Source: an uncultured Alphaproteobacteria bacterium
GTDB lineage: Bacteria; Pseudomonadota; Alphaproteobacteria; Rs-D84
Direction: 5' to 3'
Length of the DNA stretch: 17,391 nt
Assembly (NCBI GenBank): GCA_937888635.1
Contig: CALARG010000010.1
Coordinates: 1-17,391 of the forward strand
The number at the start of each line of letters is the position of its first letter. Position 1 is the first letter of the stretch. The translations under genes and the position numbers were made by a program. This document shows positions 12,695 through 17,391 of the stretch, piece by piece. The notes beneath the pieces are model-generated. The model did not search any database, was not told the origin of the DNA, and saw only the letters and a program-made list of their open reading frames with translations.

Positions 12695-14113
12695 TTATGC
12701 CTTTTTGACAATTTTATAACCGTCTTTGCTGTCCAAAACCGTCCAGCCGGCAGCATCAATTTCAGCACGCAACGCGTCCGCAGTCGCCCAATCACGATTT
12801 GCCTTGGCCGTGGCGCGGGATTCAGCCAGCGCAACGATTTCGGCGGGCGCACTTTCGCGTTCCAGCGCAATCAACTTTGTCGCACGGTCAATAAATTGCA
12901 ACCCCAACAGGCGGTCAACAAATTCAAATAACTGGATTTTTGTTTCTGGATTTGTCGCAGAATCTTTTAATAAATCCTGAACCAACACCAACGCTTCGGC
13001 TGTTTTAAAGTTATCGGATACAACCGACAATATTTTATCATGCCATGCATTATACCGTTCTGAATCTACATTGGTCGTCTTTTCAGCGTTAATCAGGTCT
13101 GCTATTTTTCTGACAATATTTTTATATCCGTTGGTCGCAGCATCTAAAGATTCAAACGAAAATTCCAGAGGTTGACGATAATGGCTTTGCAACAGCAGAT
13201 ATCTGTATGCCATTGGATCGTAGCCCCGCTCTACCAGATTACGAACCGTATAGGCTGTGCCGGCAGATTTTGACATCTTGCCATCTTTTAACAACAGCCA
13301 TTCAAAATGCATCCAATAAGACACCCATGGCGCGCCGACAATTGGTTCGCTTTGCGCGATTTCGTTTGAATGATGCACTTTTGCATGTTCTTGTCCGCCT
13401 ACGTGCAAATCAAAATGCTGTCCCAGATATTTCATACTCATCGCGCTGCATTCAATGTGCCAACCAGGGAATCCAACGCCCCATGGGCTGTCCCATTCCA
13501 TTTGACGTTTAGTATCTGTCGGCGAATATTTCCATAATGCAAAGTCTGTAGAATTACGTTTTCCGCTGTCATCAATACGCGCCCCACCCCGCAATTCAGA
13601 TAATTTTTGTCCGCCAAGCGCACCATAATTCGCGAATTTTGATGTATCATAGTAAATTCCATCGCCCGGAATTTCATATGTATATCCAAGTTCTTCTAAT
13701 TGCTGAACCTGGGCGATTTGCTCTGAAATATGGTCCGTGGCGCGTGGCATATGCGTAGGACGAATATTATTTAACAAATCCATATCATACAGAAAGCCAT
13801 CAATGTATTTTTGCGCAACATCCCATACAGATAAATTTTCACGCGCTGCGCCCTTTTCCATTTTGTCATCTCCGGTGTCGCCGTCACTGGTTAAATGACC
13901 AACATCAGTAAAATTCATAACGTGGTTTACTTCATAACCATTTTCTGTAAATACACGCTTGATGATATCACTGTTGACCATTGTTCGCATATTTCCAATA
14001 TGCGCATCCCAATAGACAGTTGGACCGCAAGTATAAAAACCAACTTTGCCGGGTTGTAATGGGGTAAATTCTTCTAGGCGGCGGGTCAATGTATTATATA
14101 ATTTTATCGTCAT
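12695..14113 (-). CDS. cysS: Cysteinyl-tRNA synthetase, atypical sequence type
   Basis: 472 residues, normal length. This class I enzyme charges tRNA-Cys. FYTCGPTVYWDAHIGNMRT holds Cys29 (Zn ligand) and the HIGH-type motif HIGN 38-41. GFPGWHIECSAMSM has Cys222. HVGGQEHAKVHHSNEIAQSE at 237-256 gives His247 and Glu251 as the remaining Zn ligands, in place of the common HGGG.DL.FPHHENE. KMSKS is at 279-283. The insert DGDTGDDKMEKGAARE (~77-92) and the VHHSNE context resemble CysRS sequences I recall from Patescibacteria and other non-proteobacterial lineages, so transfer is possible. ATG 14111-14113 has AAGGA nine bases upstream and a promoter at 14148-14176. No clear terminator follows; some read-through into trcR-rpoD is possible. 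Confidence 0.96.
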   Translation of the reverse strand: MTIKLYNTLTRRLEEFTPLQPGKVGFYTCGPTVYWDAHIGNMRTMVNSDIIKRVFTENGYEVNHVMNFTDVGHLTSDGDTGDDKMEKGAARENLSVWDVAQKYIDGFLYDMDLLNNIRPTHMPRATDHISEQIAQVQQLEELGYTYEIPGDGIYYDTSKFANYGALGGQKLSELRGGARIDDSGKRNSTDFALWKYSPTDTKRQMEWDSPWGVGFPGWHIECSAMSMKYLGQHFDLHVGGQEHAKVHHSNEIAQSEPIVGAPWVSYWMHFEWLLLKDGKMSKSAGTAYTVRNLVERGYDPMAYRYLLLQSHYRQPLEFSFESLDAATNGYKNIVRKIADLINAEKTTNVDSERYNAWHDKILSVVSDNFKTAEALVLVQDLLKDSATNPETKIQLFEFVDRLLGLQFIDRATKLIALERESAPAEIVALAESRATAKANRDWATADALRAEIDAAGWTVLDSKDGYKIVKKA

Positions 14114-14147
14114 GTTATGCTTTCCTTGTTCGGTTTATTTGTTTGAG

Positions 14148-14176
14148 ATTTTAGTGATTGTGTATTCAGTGCGCAA
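14148..14176 (-). promoter_or_regulatory. Sigma70 promoter for cysS
   Basis: Minus strand: -35 TTGCGC (14176-14171), 17-bp spacer, -10 TAAAAT (14153-14148). Confidence 0.55.
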
Positions 14177-14278
14177 ACAAATTATGTTCGCAAAAATATG
14201 TAAATTAACAACAACAGTAAAAATTAATAAAACGAATTGTCATTACGGTTTGACTATGCCATTTTTTGCCCCGAAAAG

Positions 14279-14734
14279 TCAAGCGGACTTTTTAGCGCGG
14301 CGCAACGCAAAGAAATCACGCAACATTTGTGCAGATACATCTGCAAATTCTGGCAATTGGTGTACGCATGGTTTCCACAGGTGCGTGTCTGTTTCATATA
14401 TGCGGGAATTAGATGTTATTCCACCGCCCTTGACATCGGTTGCGGCGAAATAAATATTGTTGATACGCGCAAATGATATTGCCGTTGCACACATTGCGCA
14501 TGGTTCCAATGTCACATAAATATCACAGCCGTCCAGAAATTTTGTGCCTAATTTTTTGCATGCGCGATTAATCGCAACAATTTCCGCGTGCAGGGTTGGG
14601 TTCTTTTTCAATTGCACCTGGTTTTCGCCACGCGCAATAACCACACCATCACGAACAATAACGGCACCAATTGGTACATCATCGTGTGCAAATGCGCGCC
14701 GGGCGCAAATAAGGGCTTGATTCATAAATTTCAT
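14279..14734 (-). CDS. tadA: tRNA adenosine(34) deaminase TadA
   Basis: About 151 residues from ATG 14734. The zinc-dependent deaminase core is complete: VPIGAVIVRDG, then the catalytic HAEIVAI (His ligand and proton-shuttling Glu) and TLEPCAMCATAI (two Cys ligands). The C-terminal DFFALRRAKKSA is typical of TadA. It converts A34 to inosine in tRNA-Arg(ACG). The start is uncertain: an in-frame ATG at 14761 overlaps the divergent rsmD coding sequence and lies before the likely promoter; ATG 14734 (Met-Lys-Phe-Met-Asn) or ATG 14725 (Met-Asn-Gln-Ala) fit the family better. None has a Shine-Dalgarno. A plausible -10 TACAAT (14740-14735) would start the mRNA near 14728, close to ATG 14725. Confidence 0.93.
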   Translation of the reverse strand: MKFMNQALICARRAFAHDDVPIGAVIVRDGVVIARGENQVQLKKNPTLHAEIVAINRACKKLGTKFLDGCDIYVTLEPCAMCATAISFARINNIYFAATDVKGGGITSNSRIYETDTHLWKPCVHQLPEFADVSAQMLRDFFALRRAKKSA

Positions 14735-14744
14735 ATTGTATACT
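14717..14744 (+). promoter_or_regulatory. Promoter for rsmD, predicting a leaderless mRNA
   Basis: -35 TTGATT (14717-14722), 16-bp spacer, -10 TATACT (14739-14744). Transcription would start at about 14751-14752, where the rsmD ATG begins. The -35 lies inside the tadA coding sequence and the -10 overlaps the probable tadA -10 on the other strand. Confidence 0.6.
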
Positions 14745-14763
14745 TTAACGCATGGATTCAAAA
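14735..14763 (-). promoter_or_regulatory. Probable promoter for tadA, inside the rsmD start
   Basis: Minus strand: -10 TACAAT (14740-14735); weak -35 candidates TTTTGA (17-bp spacing) or TTTGAA (16-bp). It overlaps the first codons of rsmD and the rsmD -10, so the two divergent promoters should exclude each other. Confidence 0.4.
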
Positions 14764-15312
14764 TTGCAAATTATTTCCGGAAATTATCGTGGGCGCAAAT
14801 TGCGCCTGCCACCCAATGCACGCCCGACACAAAATCGTGCGCGAATTGCACTGTTTAATATGATGGAATCAGGGATTGTTGATTTTGATAATCTGCAAAA
14901 TGTATGGGACGCGTTTGGTGGCAGTGGCGCGTTTGGAATTGAATGCCTGTCGCGATATGCGGGGGCGAATGTTGTCTTTACAGATATTGCGCCGACATCT
15001 GTTAAAACAATGCGTGATAATTTGGCAACCCTGGGGGTCGGGGCGCGCGCCAGTGTTATTCAGGCCGATGCGATTTCCGCCGCGCAAAAATATGCGCCCG
15101 TGGCAGATTTAATTTTTATTGATGCGCCATACGATATGCACGAATTGGGCGCAGCGTTGGTTAAAAAGATTGGCGCATTGGCAAAAAGTGGCACGGTTGT
15201 AATCTGGGAACAAGAATCAACAAATCCATATCAGCCAGACGAATCCAAATGGCAGATTTTACGCGACAAGACATACGGTCGCGCCAGATTTTTAATTATG
15301 ATGAAAATTTAG
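14752..15312 (+). CDS. rsmD: 16S rRNA (guanine966-N2)-methyltransferase RsmD
   Basis: 186 residues, normal for RsmD, which uses SAM to methylate G966 of 16S rRNA. The N-terminal IISGNYRGRKLRLPPNARPTQNRARIALFNMM is the family signature. WDAFGGSGAFGIECLSRYAG (~47-66) is the SAM-binding motif I (usually LFAGSGALGLEALSRGA). VFTDI and the segment near Q101ADAI follow, and the catalytic NPPY-type motif reads FIDAPYD, with Ala where most members have Pro (DPPY). ATG 14752 has no Shine-Dalgarno; the predicted promoter puts transcription start on this codon. It diverges from tadA. The leader-RNA promoter begins two bases after its stop. Confidence 0.93.
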   Translation: MDSKLQIISGNYRGRKLRLPPNARPTQNRARIALFNMMESGIVDFDNLQNVWDAFGGSGAFGIECLSRYAGANVVFTDIAPTSVKTMRDNLATLGVGARASVIQADAISAAQKYAPVADLIFIDAPYDMHELGAALVKKIGALAKSGTVVIWEQESTNPYQPDESKWQILRDKTYGRARFLIMMKI

Positions 15313-15313
15313 A

Positions 15314-15342
15314 TTGTTTTAATTTTCTATTTTGTTTATAAT
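15314..15342 (+). promoter_or_regulatory. Sigma70 promoter for leader copy 1
   Basis: -35 TTGTTT (15314-15319), 17-bp spacer, -10 TATAAT (15337-15342). Transcription start near 15349, at the first hairpin of the leader. Confidence 0.7.
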
Positions 15343-15348
15343 TAATGT

Positions 15349-15539
15349 GTCAGTGTTGATTTTGACATTGATGGGGTGTCGAAACCCTTGAAGTCGTAGT
15401 CCATTACGATGGACAAACTCTCCAACCCCGGGTTGGAGGGCGGTGAATATGTTGAATAAGCCCACTATAACGACTTATAGTTTCGAACCTCCAACCGCTT
15501 TTGATTTATCAATGCGGTTTTTATTTTTGGGGGATAAAG
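15349..15539 (+). promoter_or_regulatory. Structured leader RNA, copy 1 (candidate riboswitch/attenuator)
   Basis: Elements in order: P1 TGTCA/TGACA (15348-15367). Conserved TGATGGGGTGT (15369-15379), overlapping P2 GGGT/ACCC with a six-base loop (15374-15387). P3 GTCCAT/ATGGAC, loop TACG (15399-15414). Strand A CTCCAACC (15420-15427). Strand B GGTTGGAGG (15431-15439). H1, stem GC/GC (up to GGGC/GCCC) around a loop containing GTGAATATGTTGAAT (15438-15463). H2, ACTATAA/TTATAGT (15464-15481). Strand C CCTCCAACC (15488-15496). The terminator's 5' arm shares AACC with strand C. A:B is a perfect 8-bp hairpin with a three-base loop, and B:C is a perfect 9-bp stem enclosing H1 and H2 as a three-way junction. 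The two are exclusive. A:B should free the terminator (off); B:C should block it (on). Copy 2 is at 8757-8973. Confidence 0.78.
15493..15528 (+). terminator. Leader terminator before the secreted-protein operon
   Basis: AACCGC (15493-15498), a 15-base apical part that can itself form TTGA/TCAA, GCGGTT (15514-15519), then T5-A-T5. It is complete and lies 11 bases before the TTG start at 15540. Confidence 0.85.
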
Positions 15540-15737
15540 TTGAGACGAATTATTTTATTTTTAATATTGCTGATTCCGTGTAGTGTGTGGGCCGATTTGG
15601 CGTCAACAACATATGTTGAAACGCGCACAACGACCAAGGTTGATGTATCTGAATCCGCAAATCAAACAATGGCGGGCACATATACTGTGTCGGGTACGCT
15701 GGTTGTTCCCACCCCGGCGTTACCATCCGCAGAATAA
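15540..15737 (+). CDS. Small secreted protein, possible tail-fibre/adhesin N-terminal module
   Basis: 65 residues from TTG 15540, with GGGGG six bases upstream. Residues 1-18 are a signal peptide (MRRIILFLILLIPCSVWA|D). The rest, LASTTYVETRTTTKVDVSESAN then QTMAGTYTVSGTLVVPTPALP, looks like the collagen/tail-fibre-style short-strand modules seen in phage fibre-like surface proteins, but is too short to be certain. A longer frame starting at 15501 (TTG) would begin inside the terminator and is unlikely. Its first residues match the start of the 7169-8728 protein (TTG, Met-Arg-Arg, hydrophobic stretch), and both follow a copy of the leader RNA. The next gene begins seven bases after its stop, so the two form an operon. 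It could be an intact small protein or the surviving 5' end of a longer gene. Confidence 0.65.
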   Translation: MRRIILFLILLIPCSVWADLASTTYVETRTTTKVDVSESANQTMAGTYTVSGTLVVPTPALPSAE

Positions 15738-15744
15738 GGAAGGA

Positions 15745-16836
15745 ATGCCCGCCACCATGAAAAAATTAATATTATTTTTATTTATGCTGATAATCGCCCC
15801 GGTGCAATCTGCCCAGATTGCAAATGTTGAATATATACATACCGCCATTGCAGATAAATGGGATATCACAATTCCGTATAACCGCGAAATAACAAATGTT
15901 GGCGTTGCGGCGAATATGAAATACCTGTTGACGGCGGTGGATGTTGCAAATGAATTATTGAACGGGGAAAAGACCACCGATTACGGAAATGGTGAATTTG
16001 CGACAATGGTTGTCGCCGACACAATTGCCACAGACACGGCGGTGGAATCATTGGTAAAAAAGGAAGAAAAATATAAGTTTTTTATTACAACAACACCAGA
16101 TACGTCCAGTTTTGATTTTTACATCAGTGCCGCAGGAGAATTTTTAGTTGATTGGGGCGATGGAAAGACCGAAACGATAACACGAACGAACACAACCGAT
16201 ACACGGTACGCGCATAAATACGATACGGCTGGGATATATGATATAAAACTGGGGGGGATGGCCACAACATATAATAGTGACACATTTTCTGCTTCTGTAT
16301 ATTTTGGTAGGAACACTAACCTCGCATCAATTGATGGTTCGTTGGGCGCGATATTCGGCACATTAGCGGATGGCTCTCAGCCAAGTTTTATTAACACATT
16401 CTACGGAACCAAAATAACTAGCATCCCCGCAAATCTGTTTAGTGGTATATTTGGTCAACCAGTAGTAGGTATGTTTTATAGTACGTTTCAAGGATGTAAA
16501 GACTTAACCGGGCCAATTCCCGAAAATTTGTTTGGGGGACTGTCTGGTGTGCCGACTGAGTCAATGTTTTGGGCTACTTTTGCTTTTTGCACCGGCATAA
16601 CATCAATCCCAGAAAATTTATTTGGCAATCTTTCGGGTGCGGCGCCCAGAACTGCGTTCGCGGGGACGTTTGCTGGGTGCACAGGCCTTACCGGACCATC
16701 TGCACGGATAAATGGGAAATATCTGTATGAAATCTTTTCTGGCGCCGGGGCGTATGGCTTCGGAGGGGCGTATTGTGGGGCAACTGGTCTGTCTGACTAT
16801 GCCACGATGCCAAGCGATTGGAATGAATGTCTTTAA
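15745..16836 (+). CDS. Secreted PKD-like / leucine-rich-repeat surface protein, shorter paralogue
   Basis: 363 residues from ATG 15745 (359 from ATG 15757, the alternative). The numbering below counts from ATG 15757. Residues 1-18 are a signal peptide (KKLILFLFMLIIAPVQSA). Residues ~19-105 (QIANVEYIHTAIADKWDI) recall the DLASTTYVETR start of the preceding small protein. Residues ~106-167 are PKD-like (FLVDWGDGKTETI, WGDG 133-136). ASIDGSLGAIFGTLADGSQPSF is nearly identical to the 7169-8728 protein. Three repeats of 30-31 residues follow at 223-~313 (IPENLFGGLSG....MF..TF..C..ITS), then GPSARINGKYLYE. It ends soon after at NECL without the Cys-rich C-terminal domain of its paralogue. AAGGA lies four bases before ATG 15745. 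Probably exported and surface-exposed; adhesion is inferred from the BspA-like repeats. No hairpin terminator is seen before the rplY promoter. Confidence 0.83.
   Translation: MPATMKKLILFLFMLIIAPVQSAQIANVEYIHTAIADKWDITIPYNREITNVGVAANMKYLLTAVDVANELLNGEKTTDYGNGEFATMVVADTIATDTAVESLVKKEEKYKFFITTTPDTSSFDFYISAAGEFLVDWGDGKTETITRTNTTDTRYAHKYDTAGIYDIKLGGMATTYNSDTFSASVYFGRNTNLASIDGSLGAIFGTLADGSQPSFINTFYGTKITSIPANLFSGIFGQPVVGMFYSTFQGCKDLTGPIPENLFGGLSGVPTESMFWATFAFCTGITSIPENLFGNLSGAAPRTAFAGTFAGCTGLTGPSARINGKYLYEIFSGAGAYGFGGAYCGATGLSDYATMPSDWNECL
16423..16695 (+). repeat. Three coding leucine-rich repeats (30-31 aa)
   Basis: Units begin IPANLFSGIFG, IPENLFGGLSG and IPENLFGNLSG and share the F..TF..C pattern with the four 29-residue units of the 7169-8728 protein. 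DNA-level divergence is higher than in that array, so these look older or more diversified. Confidence 0.75.
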
Positions 16837-16852
16837 TAAATTATATTTTTAC

Positions 16853-16881
16853 TTGATTTTTCGTGTTTTTTAGGTCATAAT
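16853..16881 (+). promoter_or_regulatory. Sigma70 promoter for rplY
   Basis: -35 TTGATT (16853-16858), 17-bp spacer, -10 CATAAT (16876-16881). Transcription start near 16888. Confidence 0.75.
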
Positions 16882-16889
16882 GCGCGACG

Positions 16890-16911
16890 CACAGCACCCT
16901 TGGAGGCTGTG
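16890..16911 (+). promoter_or_regulatory. Hairpin at the 5' end of the rplY leader
   Basis: CACAGC (16890-16895) pairs with GCTGTG (16906-16911), loop ACCCTTGGAG. It lies right at the predicted mRNA start and about 20 bases before the Shine-Dalgarno. It may stabilise the mRNA or be an autoregulatory site for L25; the sequence alone does not tell. Confidence 0.45.
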
Positions 16912-16945
16912 TATAGTTAAACAAAACCATTAAAAGGATTATAAA

Positions 16946-17391
16946 ATGGCAATTGAATTAAACGCAGAAATTCGCAATGTTGCCGGCAAGGGGGCCGCGC
17001 GTTGCATCCGCAATAACAAAAATATCCCTGCTGTTATTTACGGGGAAAAGAAAGCCCCTGTCGCGATTGAATTAAACGGTCGTGAATTTGATATGTTGTT
17101 GAAAACACCAGGTTTGCGGACAAAATTGTTCCAAATTAAAACATCCGCAGGTACAGAAGATGCAATGCTGATGGATATTCAGTATCACCCAGTAAGTGAT
17201 GCCGTTATTCACGCAGACTTTAAACGCATTGATGTTAAAAACCCAGTTAATGTGGTTGTACCAGTGGAAGTTGTTAATGCAGAAATCTCAAAGGGTCTGA
17301 AATTGGGTGGCACATTGAACTTTGCGGTGCGCAAGGTTGCGTTGCGCGGTCTGGTTGATGTTATCCCAGAAAAAATCATTATTGATTTGGC
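16946..17391 (+). CDS. rplY: 50S ribosomal protein L25/Ctc family, 3' truncated by window end
   Basis: ATG 16946 has AAAAGGA seven bases upstream; 148 complete codons are visible. MAIELNAEIRNVAGKGAARCIRNN then IPAVIYGEKKAPVAIELNGREF is the L25 N-terminal 5S-rRNA-binding domain. DAMLMDIQYHPVSDAVIHADFKRI and the following VVVPVEVVNAEISKGLKLGGTLN belong to the second, TL5/Ctc-type beta domain, so this is the long two-domain form (about 190-220 residues), not the ~95-residue E. coli type. The protein binds 5S rRNA in the large subunit. In many alphaproteobacteria the next gene is pth, which would lie outside the window. A leader hairpin and clear promoter precede it. Confidence 0.96.
   Translation, partial: MAIELNAEIRNVAGKGAARCIRNNKNIPAVIYGEKKAPVAIELNGREFDMLLKTPGLRTKLFQIKTSAGTEDAMLMDIQYHPVSDAVIHADFKRIDVKNPVNVVVPVEVVNAEISKGLKLGGTLNFAVRKVALRGLVDVIPEKIIIDL

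Noticed and set aside
14735..14761. tadA start at ATG 14761
   Set aside because: It would overlap the first codons of the divergent rsmD and lie upstream of the likely tadA -10; later ATGs fit the family alignment better.
15481..15497. TTCGAACC-like stretch as the T-loop of a tRNA
   Set aside because: No acceptor stem, anticodon arm or tRNA-length context on either strand; the bases are explained by strand C of the leader RNA.
15751..15760. GCCACCATG at the start of the second repeat protein, resembling a eukaryotic Kozak site
   Set aside because: Surrounding genes are clearly bacterial with Shine-Dalgarno signals; AAGGA sits just upstream. The match is taken as coincidence.

Overview
The window looks like a chromosomal segment of an AT-rich, reduced, probably host-associated alphaproteobacterium. 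The main support is a TrcR-type regulator (DUF1013 family, characteristic of Alphaproteobacteria) placed just upstream of rpoD, alongside alphaproteobacterial-style HU, RsmD, TadA and L25. Most intergenic regions carry standard sigma70-type promoters (TTGxxx, about 17 bp, TAxxxT) and compact bidirectional hairpin terminators, which helps fix gene starts and transcription units.

Layout. 1-294 is the 3' end of a WecE/RffA-type sugar aminotransferase. 443-1120 (-) is an orphan phage-tail-fibre-like protein. 1253-2365 (-) is a GT4 glycosyltransferase. 2469-2981 (-) is an unusual Lys/Ala-rich, Cys/His-rich, single-span, EF-hand protein. 3103-3375 (-) is HU, and 3562-4041 (-) an unknown membrane protein. 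4130-4972 (+) is a GT-A-like glycosyltransferase. 5063-7141 (+) is an alanyl-tRNA synthetase ending after the editing domain. 7169-8728 (-) is a large secreted protein with a PKD-like domain and leucine-rich repeats. 8729-9281 has no protein gene: it holds a structured leader RNA and a cluster of palindromic repeats. 9282-9875 (-) is a guanylate-kinase-like P-loop protein. 9927-12604 (-) is rpoD with trcR upstream. 12695-14113 (-) is cysS. tadA (-) and rsmD (+) diverge from about 14740. 15314-15539 is a second copy of the leader RNA, followed by a 65-aa secreted protein and a paralogue of the repeat protein (to 16836). rplY (L25/Ctc) starts at 16946 and runs off the window.

The most interesting object is the leader RNA found twice, 8973-8757 on the minus strand and 15349-15539 on the plus strand. 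It lies upstream of the two paralogous secreted-protein loci. The copies share a linear order of hairpins, two conserved unpaired blocks, and stems whose sequences differ but stay complementary. The central strand can pair with an upstream or a downstream partner, and the downstream partner overlaps the 5' arm of an intrinsic terminator placed before the gene. This is the logic of a riboswitch or attenuator. Both leaders are followed by a G-rich Shine-Dalgarno and a TTG start encoding Met-Arg-Arg and a signal peptide. The tail-fibre-like gene also has an intrinsic terminator between promoter and start codon, so all three surface or fibre-type transcription units in the window appear to have conditional read-through.

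Other notable points: a housekeeping sigma factor with Asn at two positions that are normally aromatic in the melting region; a palindromic operator over the trcR promoter; an AlaRS without its C-terminal domain; a CysRS with an atypical zinc-site context; and at least two, possibly three, genes predicted to be leaderless. All calls rest on reading the sequence and on recalled family knowledge; no search or folding program was run.
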